Positions 1-10,090 of a DNA stretch of 64,000 nt are shown here, in pieces; positions within the stretch are counted from its first letter, which is position 1; the number at the start of each line of letters is the position of its first letter. Both the position numbers and the translations under genes were made by a program. A model generated the notes under the pieces. It was not told where the DNA came from and made no database searches. It saw only the letters and a program-made list of their open reading frames with translations. The DNA is from JAICUF01 sp038250675 (GTDB lineage: Bacteria > Gemmatimonadota > Gemmatimonadetes > Gemmatimonadales > GWC2-71-9), in contig JBBSCB010000002.1 in the NCBI GenBank assembly GCA_038250675.1, forward strand, positions 124,001-188,000, given 5' to 3'.

Positions 1-675
1 CTCGTCGAGATCTACTACGCCCCGTCCGATGTATTCCGCCGCCGGGAAGGCGGCGAGTTCGGGATTCCGCTCCTCGTGCTGGCCGTCGTCATGACCGCGC
101 TCTACTACGCCAGCGCCTCGGCCATGCAGCCGGTCATGGATGCGGAGTGGGCACGCGGCATGCCCGGGCTCATGCGGAAGTTCCCCAAGGCCACCCCGGA
201 GATGCTCGCAAGCATGAAGGCGACCATCGCCAAGTTCGCCGGCTGGGGCGTTGCTCTCGTGGGCCTGGTGGGCCCGCTGCTCACCGGGCTCGTGGTCTGG
301 CTGGTGGCCAGAATGGCGGGCGTGCGCGCCACCCTCGGCCGCGCGTGCATGATCGCGACGTTCGCCTTCTACCCCATCATCGTGGAGATGGCGGTCAATG
401 CGGCCCAGGCCCTCGTGCTGCCCGATGGCGCCATCACGTCGCGGCAAAGTCTGAGCGTGGGGCCCGCCCGGTTTCTCGACGCTGCATCTACATCGCCGGT
501 CGTCATGGCAGTGGTGGGCCACGTGGACCTGTTCACCATCTGGACAGCAGTGCTGATCGCCCTGGGCCTCAAGGTCACGGCCCGCGCCACCACCGCGCAG
601 GCGGCCACGGTGGCGGCGATCGTCTGGCTCATCGGCCTGGTCCCGACGCTGCTTGGGGCGCTGCGCGCCGGCTGA
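1..675 (+). CDS. Yip1-family integral membrane protein (5' partial)
   Basis: The frame is open from base 1, so the true start lies before the window; at least 224 residues are encoded here. The visible N-terminal part reads I-Y-Y-A-P-S-D-V-F-R-R, the usual opening of Yip1-domain proteins, followed by about five hydrophobic segments (near residues 20-40, 75-100, 110-140, 155-185 and 195-220). Bacterial Yip1-domain proteins are membrane proteins of unknown function. The last 47 bases overlap, on the other strand, the end of the zinc-finger protein. The family call rests on the opening motif and the membrane pattern only. Confidence 0.65.
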   Translation, partial: LVEIYYAPSDVFRRREGGEFGIPLLVLAVVMTALYYASASAMQPVMDAEWARGMPGLMRKFPKATPEMLASMKATIAKFAGWGVALVGLVGPLLTGLVVWLVARMAGVRATLGRACMIATFAFYPIIVEMAVNAAQALVLPDGAITSRQSLSVGPARFLDAASTSPVVMAVVGHVDLFTIWTAVLIALGLKVTARATTAQAATVAAIVWLIGLVPTLLGALRAG

Positions 676-916
676 GCGACTGCGGCGCCCGATCCGTTCG
701 AAGCGCCGCCCGGATGCGCCGGACCTGCACGCCGGACGGAACGAGGCGCCGCTGACGGGCGACCACCTCGAGAAACGCGCGGTCGAACCTCGCCGTGCGC
801 CCACACTCGGCGCACGCCGCGACATGCCCTCCGATGCCGGCGCGACGCTCGGCCGCCAGCTCGGCATCGAGATATTCCCGGAGGTGCGCCTGCACCTCCA
901 CGCAATCGTCTGCCAC
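629..916 (-). CDS. zinc-finger anti-sigma-factor-like protein
   Basis: A 95-residue protein. The GTG start at 916 was chosen because GAGGAG lies seven bases before it and because homology begins right there; a longer frame to 1054 exists but adds unconvincing sequence. It carries a C, then H-x3-C-x2-C arrangement (residues about 5, 31, 35, 38), the zinc-binding pattern of ZAS/zf-HC2 anti-sigma factors, in an R-E-Y-L-D-x-E-L context as in RsrA-like proteins. It has no membrane segment, so it would be a soluble cytoplasmic regulator. No sigma gene adjoins it, which is unusual, since such proteins normally follow their sigma factor. Confidence 0.65.
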   Translation of the reverse strand: MADDCVEVQAHLREYLDAELAAERRAGIGGHVAACAECGRTARFDRAFLEVVARQRRLVPSGVQVRRIRAALRTDRAPQSLSRRAAPQAASGPGR

Positions 917-1028
917 CTGCCGGCTCCTCGGGTCGTCGCATCCGCCGCCGCCTACCGGGCGGTAGGAGCCTGAACAGCCGGAGAGCATGGCCGGTTCCAG
1001 CTCTGCATACCTGCGCCCGGGAGGTTCC

Positions 1029-1301
1029 GTGACTCGACGTGGAAAGCTGCTCACCGTTCTCGCCGTCCTGGCGTTTGCCGCGTTCCTCCTCTACGGGACG
1101 CTCTCCAGCCAGAAAGTGAGTTGTACCGCTGTGATGGAGTTCCGGGGACAGCGCAACGAAGCCACGGCCTCCGCCGAAACGGAGAGCGCCGCCCGCCAGC
1201 GCGCCCAGGACACCGCCTGCGGCACCATCTCATCCGGCATGGACGATCGCATCGCCTGCTCCAACACGCCGCCGGTCCGCATGGCCTGCGCCCCGACATG
1301 A
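1029..1301 (+). CDS. small membrane-anchored hypothetical protein
   Basis: A 90-residue protein with an N-terminal hydrophobic segment (residues about 6-22) that would be a signal anchor, followed by a small extracytoplasmic part with four cysteines (roughly 28, 60, 71 and 81) that could form disulfides. GTG 1029 is preferred because GGGAGG precedes it by four bases; a longer frame starts at 987. The stop codon overlaps the ATG of the next gene (ATGA at 1298), so the two are probably co-transcribed. I recognise no family; the spacing, ribosome site and composition support a real gene. Confidence 0.55.
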   Translation: MTRRGKLLTVLAVLAFAAFLLYGTLSSQKVSCTAVMEFRGQRNEATASAETESAARQRAQDTACGTISSGMDDRIACSNTPPVRMACAPT

Positions 1302-2680
1302 CCGGCACCGCGCCGGCCTCGTTCTGGCGCGGTTTCCGCTTTCCGCATCCGCTCGCGCTGCTGATTGCGTGCATTGCGGTGGCCGCAGCGCTGACCTACG
1401 TGCTGCCGGCCGGCAGCTACGACCGCCGCGAGGACGTCGCAACCGGCAAGAGCGTCGTCGTGCCCGGGACCTACGCGCGGGTGGACCAGCGGCCGGTGAC
1501 GCCGTTCGAGGCGCTGGTGGCGATCCCTCGTGGACTGGAAGCCGCCGCGTCGGTGGTCTTCCTCGTCTTCCTCGTCGGCGGCGCCTTTGCCGTCGTGGAC
1601 CGCACCGGCGCGCTCACGCAGGCGGTGAGTCGCCTCGCTCGAGCGCTGGGCCGCCGCCAGGCGCTGGTGATCCCGGTCGCATGCGCGGCGTTCGCCTTGG
1701 GCGGCATCGTCGAGAACATGCAGGAGGAGATCATCGCGTTCGTGCCCGTGCTGCTGCTCCTCAGCCGCCGCATGGGGTTCGACGCGCTCACCGCCGTCGC
1801 CATGAGTCTCGGTGCCGCCGCCGTCGGGGCCGCCTTCAGCCCCATCAATCCGTTCCAGGTCGGGATCGCGCAGAAGCTGGCGCAGCTGCCGCTGTACTCG
1901 GGCGCGGGATTCCGCATCGCCCTGTTGGTACCAGCACTGGCCATCTGGACCTGGGGCACCATGCGTTACGCTGCACGGATCCGTACCGTCCCTGTCGACG
2001 TGGTCCCGGATGATCAGGCGGAGGCGCCGGCGGACGCCGCGCCGGGCCGCCCCGGCGCGGTGCTGGCCATCGTCGGCGTGACGTTCGTGGTGCTGGTGAT
2101 CGGAATCCTGAAGCTGGGCTGGGACCTGGACCAGATGTCGGCGCTCTTCTTTGCGATGGGCCTCATTGCGGGTCTCACGGCCGGGCTCGGTGTCAGCGGA
2201 ACGGCACTGGCGTTTGCGGAGGGATTCGGCGCGATGGCGGGCGCGGCGATGCTGATCGGATTCGCGCGCGCGATCTCGATCGTGCTCGAGCAGGGCCGCG
2301 TCCTGGACACGATCGTGCATGCCCTGTTCACGCCGGTGGCGGGGCTGCCGGTCGCCGTGTCCGCCGTGGCGATGACGGTGATGCAGGCGGTCATCCACGT
2401 GCCCGTGCCCAGCGTGAGCGGACAGGCGGCGCTCACCATGCCGATCCTGGTGCCACTGTCCGACCTCCTCGGCCTCTCGCGTCAGCTCACGGTCGTCGCG
2501 TATCAGACCGGGGCCGGGCTGTGCGAACTCCTCACTCCCACCAACGGTGCCCTGATGGCCATCCTCGCCGCGGCTGGCGTGCCGTTCGGCCGCTGGATCG
2601 GCTTTGCGGCCCGGCTGTACGTCGTGCTGCTCCTGCTCGGCATCGCCGGCCTGATCGCCGGCATTGCCCTCGGCGTCTGA
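1298..2680 (+). CDS. YfcC/DcuC-family membrane carrier
   Basis: A 460-residue integral membrane protein with about twelve hydrophobic segments. It opens with P-H-P-L-A-L-L followed by a segment ending L-P-A-G-S-Y-D-R, typical of the YfcC branch of the C4-dicarboxylate/basic amino acid carrier superfamily. Internal elements such as G-G-I-V-E-N-M-Q-E-E, S-P-I-N-P-F and the late L-C-E-L-L-T-P-T-N-G-A stretch match conserved transport-site segments of that group. It sits in the inner membrane; the substrate (peptide, amino acid or dicarboxylate) cannot be read from sequence. It overlaps the upstream small gene by four bases and ends 13 bases before the convergent thioredoxin. Confidence 0.85.
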   Translation: MTGTAPASFWRGFRFPHPLALLIACIAVAAALTYVLPAGSYDRREDVATGKSVVVPGTYARVDQRPVTPFEALVAIPRGLEAAASVVFLVFLVGGAFAVVDRTGALTQAVSRLARALGRRQALVIPVACAAFALGGIVENMQEEIIAFVPVLLLLSRRMGFDALTAVAMSLGAAAVGAAFSPINPFQVGIAQKLAQLPLYSGAGFRIALLVPALAIWTWGTMRYAARIRTVPVDVVPDDQAEAPADAAPGRPGAVLAIVGVTFVVLVIGILKLGWDLDQMSALFFAMGLIAGLTAGLGVSGTALAFAEGFGAMAGAAMLIGFARAISIVLEQGRVLDTIVHALFTPVAGLPVAVSAVAMTVMQAVIHVPVPSVSGQAALTMPILVPLSDLLGLSRQLTVVAYQTGAGLCELLTPTNGALMAILAAAGVPFGRWIGFAARLYVVLLLLGIAGLIAGIALGV

Positions 2681-2693
2681 GGGCCCCGGCCGC

Positions 2694-3134
2694 TCACGCG
2701 ATCAGCGCGTCGAGCACCGGCAGGTCCGCCATGCCCACGTGGCGGCGCGATTCCTTGCCGCCGCGAAACGCGATGAGCGTCGGTATGCCGCGAATCCCGA
2801 AGCGCGCCGCGACCGCGGGACTCGCCTCGGTGTCGAGTTTCAGGACGAGTGCGTCTCCCGTGTGTGCCTGCGCAAACTCATCCAGCGTGGGCGCCATCAT
2901 CCGGCAGGGACCGCACCAGTCGGCGTAGAAGTCCACCACGATCGGCACCGCCGTGCCGGCGATGACCGTGTCGAAGTCGGCATCGGTGACCTTGAGCGGT
3001 CGATCGAGGCGGAGCGGACGGTGGCATTCGGCGCACGTGGGACCGGCGGCGAGGCGGGTCAGATCGACCCGATTCAGCTTGCCGCAGAAGGTGCAGCGTG
3101 CCACGGCGGGACGGGGAGCGGCGGTATCCGGCAT
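2694..3134 (-). CDS. trxC: thioredoxin 2-type (N-terminal zinc ribbon)
   Basis: A 146-residue cytoplasmic thiol-disulfide oxidoreductase. Residues 14-17 (C-T-F-C) and 34-37 (C-A-E-C) form the zinc ribbon that sets thioredoxin 2 apart from thioredoxin 1; the redox centre W-C-G-P-C is at 73-77 and the cis-proline motif G-I-P-T follows. ATG 3134 has AGGAGG four bases upstream and begins where homology begins. A TAAGTT hexamer at 3186-3181 on the minus strand gives a plausible -10 box about 45 bases ahead of the start. It is a single gene, convergent with the carrier. Confidence 0.93.
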   Translation of the reverse strand: MPDTAAPRPAVARCTFCGKLNRVDLTRLAAGPTCAECHRPLRLDRPLKVTDADFDTVIAGTAVPIVVDFYADWCGPCRMMAPTLDEFAQAHTGDALVLKLDTEASPAVAARFGIRGIPTLIAFRGGKESRRHVGMADLPVLDALIA

Positions 3135-3331
3135 CGGGCCTCCTGAGCGGCCTGGTTGCGAAAGGTGACGCTGGAGGGGGAACTTACCGGCCCTGTCGCA
3201 TCCGCGCCGCGGTCCCGCCCCACCGTTCGGGGTGATCGTCACCACAGCGGCGGACCGCCAGTGATGGCATTACTTGTGCACGCCTCGCCACGGCAGGTGG
3301 AACTTTCGACCGGAAGGCGGGTTCGACGACC

Positions 3332-3766
3332 ATGAGCGAAATGACGATCCGCGCGATGGACCAGGATGAGGACGTCGCGCACTGGCTGCAGGAACTGCTC
3401 GCGATCGAAGCGATCGCCGCCGGCCTGCCCACCCCTGCCGATGACTGCTATCTGGTGCTCAGTAACGAGATCGGCGACTGGATCGGGGGGCTTCGCTATT
3501 CGCTGCGCGCCGGCGTCGCCCGGCTGATCGACCTGGTCGTCACGCCGCCGACCCGCCGACAGGGACACGCCCATCGCCTGCTGGCGGCGTTCGAGGCCCG
3601 GGTGTCCGAGGACGGAGCCCACATGGCCGAATTCTGGACGGACGATCTCCGGGCCGAGGGACTGCTCGCCGCGATGGGATGGCACCGGCTGATGAGCCGG
3701 GATCACTATCTCGGCAATGGGACCTGGGTGCTGATGGAAAAGCGTTTCGAGGCCGGCGCGGCGTAG
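3332..3766 (+). CDS. GNAT-family N-acetyltransferase
   Basis: A 144-residue single-domain protein. The central part L-I-D-L-V-V-T-P-P-T-R-R-Q-G-H-A-H-R-L-L is the acetyl-CoA-binding motif A of GNAT enzymes (R/Q-x2-G-x-A/G), preceded by beta strands and followed by the W-x3-L-M-S-R-x-H-Y motif B end. It should acetylate an amino group of an unknown cytoplasmic acceptor. It stands alone on the plus strand; the 197 bases between it and trxC hold promoter-type sequence only. Confidence 0.85.
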   Translation: MSEMTIRAMDQDEDVAHWLQELLAIEAIAAGLPTPADDCYLVLSNEIGDWIGGLRYSLRAGVARLIDLVVTPPTRRQGHAHRLLAAFEARVSEDGAHMAEFWTDDLRAEGLLAAMGWHRLMSRDHYLGNGTWVLMEKRFEAGAA

Positions 3767-3785
3767 GTTCGCTCCGGGCCGCAAG

Positions 3786-3816
3786 TTGGCGCAATCGGGA
3801 CCAGCCACGTTAGTTT
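3786..3816 (+). promoter_or_regulatory. putative promoter of the desaturase operon
   Basis: TTGGCG at 3786-3791 and TAGTTT at 3811-3816, with 19 bases between (17 if the -10 box is read two bases earlier). The TAnnTT hexamer recurs before many genes here. The leader to the desaturase ATG would be about 90 bases. Confidence 0.35.
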
Positions 3817-3912
3817 GCGCCGTTGGTCTCTTTTGTCTTCCTGCGGGTTCCGTCACCCGGGCCCCGTGTTTGCTTCCAGTCGAGGGGCCGTTACCGGCCT
3901 CAGCGGGTGTTC

Positions 3913-4887
3913 ATGACTATCGCCGAGTCAGCACGGGAGCTGTTTTCGAAGGTCGAGGTGCTCCGCGACCTTGAGAGCAAGGTGCGCGACATGATGGCCG
4001 CTCACGAGGCCAAGCGTGAGCTCTGGTTTCCCGCCGACCTTCTCGGCCCCGAGCCCGACACCTGCCCGGACGAGCACATGGCCCAGCTGCGCAAGCGGGC
4101 CGCCGGCATCCCCGACTCTGCCCGCGCGGCGCTGGCGCTCAATCTGCTGACCGAGGAAGGCCTGCCCCACTTCCACCGGCTCCTCGCCGTCTACCTGGGC
4201 GAGGACAGCCACTGGCAGAACTGGAACAACCTGTGGACCGCCGAGGAGGACCGGCACGGCCAGGTCCTCCACGATTACGCGCGGGACGCCCGCCTGTTCG
4301 ATCAGCGGAAGCTCGAGGAGATGCAGTTCGAGTACCTGCGGGCCGGGTTCAATCCCACATGGGACCACGATCCCTACCGCGTGTTTGCCTACACGACGGT
4401 GCAGGAGCGGGCCACCCAGTTCTCGCACAGCGAGACGGGAAAGCTGATCGGCGAATATGAGCCGCAGTTGGGCCGCGTGCTGGGCTATGTGGCCCGGGAA
4501 GAGGCGCGCCACTTCACCTTCTATCGGGCCGTGTTCGACGAGATTCTGCAGCGCGATCCCGATCACGCGCTGCATTCGGCATCGTTCATCCTTCCGAGCA
4601 TCGACATGCCGGGCCTCACCATCCCGGGCTACAAGGAAATGGCCGACGTCATCCGCCGCGCCGGGATCTACGGCCCGCGTGACTACCTGCGCATCGTGCA
4701 GGAGCAGATCCGCTACTGGCGCATCGAGAGCATCACCGGATTGAACGAGCTGGGACGTCGGGCGCAGGAAAAGATCATGGGGATTCCCGAGCGGCTGCGG
4801 CGCATCGCGGACATCATGGATACGCGCAGCCGGGCCAAGACGTTCAGCTTCCCCGTCGTGTTCAGCCGCGAATTCGCAATGGAATGA
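3913..4887 (+). CDS. acyl-ACP desaturase (diiron, type 2)
   Basis: A 324-residue soluble ferritin-fold enzyme that inserts a double bond into acyl chains carried by acyl carrier protein, using O2 and reduced ferredoxin. Diiron ligands are visible in T-E-E-G-L-P-H (about 80-86), E-E-D-R-H-G (111-116) and E-E-A-R-H-F (196-201), each an E-x-x-H type half-site. ATG 3913 is chosen because family homology starts there; the frame extends 30 codons upstream without likeness to anything. It overlaps the following lipoprotein gene (ATGA), so desaturase, lipoprotein and YggT form one unit. Presence implies oxygen-dependent unsaturated fatty acid synthesis. Confidence 0.9.
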   Translation: MTIAESARELFSKVEVLRDLESKVRDMMAAHEAKRELWFPADLLGPEPDTCPDEHMAQLRKRAAGIPDSARAALALNLLTEEGLPHFHRLLAVYLGEDSHWQNWNNLWTAEEDRHGQVLHDYARDARLFDQRKLEEMQFEYLRAGFNPTWDHDPYRVFAYTTVQERATQFSHSETGKLIGEYEPQLGRVLGYVAREEARHFTFYRAVFDEILQRDPDHALHSASFILPSIDMPGLTIPGYKEMADVIRRAGIYGPRDYLRIVQEQIRYWRIESITGLNELGRRAQEKIMGIPERLRRIADIMDTRSRAKTFSFPVVFSREFAME

Positions 4888-5318
4888 GCGGTACCACCCG
4901 CGCGATGCTCCTGGCGGTGTGCCTGATCGGCGCTTGCAAGCACAAGGCGCCGGAGGCGGCCGCCGCCCGCCCGCCCGCCGATCCGGTGGCCGCCGAGGCC
5001 CAGACGCTCGGTCGCGAGGTGTTCGACATCGTGGACCGGGCGGTGGACTACCGCGGGTCGCACCGTGGGCGCTACCCGGCGTCGGTGGCACGGCTCGGCG
5101 TGGATTCGCTCACTCCCACAACAGCGCGCCGGCTCACCAGCAGCGGAGCCACCCTCACCGTCGCCGTCGATTTCCGGCGGCCCTCCGGCCATATCATCAG
5201 CTCCTGCTCCGGCGGGGCCGACGTGCTCGAAGCCGCCTCGCTCAATGACGGCCAGTTTGCCGTGCGATGCATCGGCACCGACGGATCGATTCGGCCGCTC
5301 CGGGTGAGCCGCCGATGA
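4884..5318 (+). CDS. putative lipoprotein
   Basis: A 144-residue protein with a short hydrophobic signal ending L-I-G-A-C (Cys about 18), a lipobox for lipid attachment, then an Ala/Pro-rich linker and a small globular domain with two further cysteines (about 110 and 127) likely to form a disulfide in the periplasm. A Y-R-G-S-H-R-G-R-Y-P stretch resembles the head of pilin-like or secretion-related small proteins, but I cannot place it in a family. Start overlaps the desaturase stop and its stop overlaps the YggT start, so it is co-translated with both. Confidence 0.7.
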   Translation: MSGTTRAMLLAVCLIGACKHKAPEAAAARPPADPVAAEAQTLGREVFDIVDRAVDYRGSHRGRYPASVARLGVDSLTPTTARRLTSSGATLTVAVDFRRPSGHIISSCSGGADVLEAASLNDGQFAVRCIGTDGSIRPLRVSRR

Positions 5319-5905
5319 CCGCGCTCGCCATGGTGGATCTCGTGGTCCGGGTGCTGGTGGTTTCGGCAGTCGCATACGCGATCATCGTGGCCGGCACCCA
5401 CTGGGCCGTGCGGCAGCGCCGCCTCAACCCGTTTGGCGGCTGGCCGCGGTTCGTGCGGAAGATCAGCGATCCGGCCCTGCAGCCGGTGGAGCGCCGGATT
5501 CTCCGAAGCGGCGGGAACCCGCAGGATGCCAGTCTCTGGCTCCTTGGCCTCACGGTGGCCGGGGGCCTGCTGCTTCTCTGGCTGGTGCGCTGGGTCGTCG
5601 GACTGCTGAGCACGCTGTCGTATCTCGCGCGGTCGGGCCCGGCGGCCTGGGTCGTGGCCCTGGTGAGCGTCGCCTTCACCGTGATGGAGATCGCACTCAT
5701 CGTCCGAGTGGTGGCCTCGTGGCTGGGCCTCTCGCCAGAGTCCCGCTGGGTGCGCCTCGCGTACCGCCTGACCAACTGGATCGTGGAGCCGATTCGCCGG
5801 GTGCTTCCGGCGCTTGGGCCCCTCGACTTCAGTCCGCTCGTTGCCTGGATCGTGCTCCGGGTGGCCCAGTGGATCGTCCTGTCGCTGCTGGCCCGCATCC
5901 ACTGA
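5315..5905 (+). CDS. YggT-family membrane protein
   Basis: A 196-residue inner-membrane protein. Two YggT-type units of paired helices are recognisable, the second containing I-V-R-V-V-A-S-W-L-G and N-W-I-V-E-P-I-R-R-V-L-P, the hallmark of the family (loop W-I-x-E-P-I-R-R-x-L-P). YggT proteins are linked to osmotic adaptation, cell-division-associated membrane organisation and ion homeostasis without an established biochemical role. The ATG overlaps the preceding stop (ATGA). The neighbouring DUF167 gene is the standard partner of yggT in many genomes. Confidence 0.88.
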   Translation: MTALAMVDLVVRVLVVSAVAYAIIVAGTHWAVRQRRLNPFGGWPRFVRKISDPALQPVERRILRSGGNPQDASLWLLGLTVAGGLLLLWLVRWVVGLLSTLSYLARSGPAAWVVALVSVAFTVMEIALIVRVVASWLGLSPESRWVRLAYRLTNWIVEPIRRVLPALGPLDFSPLVAWIVLRVAQWIVLSLLARIH

Positions 5906-6225
5906 CGGCCGCACCCGGCCGCGGCATCCGGCTCCGGGTGCGGGTGCAGCCGCGGGCGTCCCGCAGCGAAATCGGCGGCATGCACGGCGGTGAGCTTCGG
6001 ATCCGGCTGATGGCGCCGCCGGTGGACGGCGCGGCCAACCAGGCGCTCGTCTGGCTGCTGGCCCGCGTACTGAAGGTGCCGCGCGCGGCCGTGACCATCG
6101 CGGGAGGCCATGCGTCCCGCAGCAAGCTGGTCGAAGTCGCCGGCATCAGCACGGCAGATGCGTGCCTGCGGCTGGGCCTCAGGGCCGACGACGCCCCTCT
6201 ACACAGGACCCCGCCGGGCCGTTAG
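5869..6225 (+). CDS. DUF167 (YggU) family protein
   Basis: About 118 residues, cytoplasmic. The conserved core runs from R-L-R-V-R-V-Q-P-R-A-S-R-S through R-I-R-L-M-A-P-P-V-D-G-A-A-N to G-x-x-S-R-S-K-L-V-E-V, the complete DUF167 signature. The start is uncertain: the GTG at 5869 overlaps yggT by 37 bases; a CTG at 5902 is the only closer option that keeps the core. No clear ribosome site precedes either, so translation is probably coupled to yggT. The molecular role of the family is unknown. Confidence 0.8.
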   Translation: MDRPVAAGPHPLTAAPGRGIRLRVRVQPRASRSEIGGMHGGELRIRLMAPPVDGAANQALVWLLARVLKVPRAAVTIAGGHASRSKLVEVAGISTADACLRLGLRADDAPLHRTPPGR

Positions 6226-6228
6226 ATT
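6200..6228 (+). promoter_or_regulatory. putative promoter of the metH operon
   Basis: TACACA at 6200-6205 and TAGATT at 6223-6228 with a 17-base spacer. Transcription would begin near 6235, about ten bases before the first stem of the riboswitch, the geometry expected for a riboswitch-controlled leader. Confidence 0.5.
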
Positions 6229-6244
6229 CAGGGCACAATCGATC

Positions 6245-6294
6245 CGTGGTGATTTGCGCTGATTGCGACCACGTTAAATAACCGCTAAAACGCC
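6245..6294 (+). promoter_or_regulatory. SAM-II-type S-adenosylmethionine riboswitch aptamer
   Basis: Stem P1 is CGTGGT (6245-6250) with ACCACG (6268-6273). The 17-base loop begins GATTT and holds ATTGC; after P1 come TTAAAT and GCTAAAA (6284-6290). The order GAUUU, seven bases, UUGC, P1, UAAAU, GCUAAAA is that of the SAM-II (metA motif) core, in which GAUUU and GCUAAAA form the ligand pocket. Two pseudoknot pairings are available: loop GCG 6256-6258 with CGC 6291-6293, and loop GCG 6265-6267 with CGC 6283-6285. P1 and the GCG/CGC pair differ in sequence from the well-known metX example but keep pairing, which supports the structure. Position before methionine synthase fits. Confidence 0.85.
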
Positions 6295-6300
6295 CCTCGA

Positions 6301-6330
6301 CCCGGAGCCGTTTTAGCTTCGGGCTTTTTT
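6301..6330 (+). terminator. riboswitch-controlled intrinsic terminator
   Basis: CCCGGAGC (6301-6308) pairs with GCTTCGGG (6316-6323) through a seven-base loop and is followed by six T (6325-6330). CGTTTTAGC at 6309-6317 is the exact reverse complement of GCTAAAACG at 6284-6292 in the aptamer. With SAM bound, GCTAAAA is locked in the pseudoknot and the terminator forms; without SAM the two nonamers can pair as antiterminator. The inferred outcome is repression of metH by high SAM. Confidence 0.85.
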
Positions 6331-6345
6331 CATCGGAGATCCCCC

Positions 6346-10077
<3,732 letters not shown>

Positions 10078-10090
10078 GGCGGGTCGCCTG

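Noticed and set aside
1091..2398. 435-codon minus-strand frame over the YfcC gene
   Set aside because: The plus-strand protein has regular transmembrane segments and family motifs; the antisense product is a low-information His/Arg/Asp sequence.
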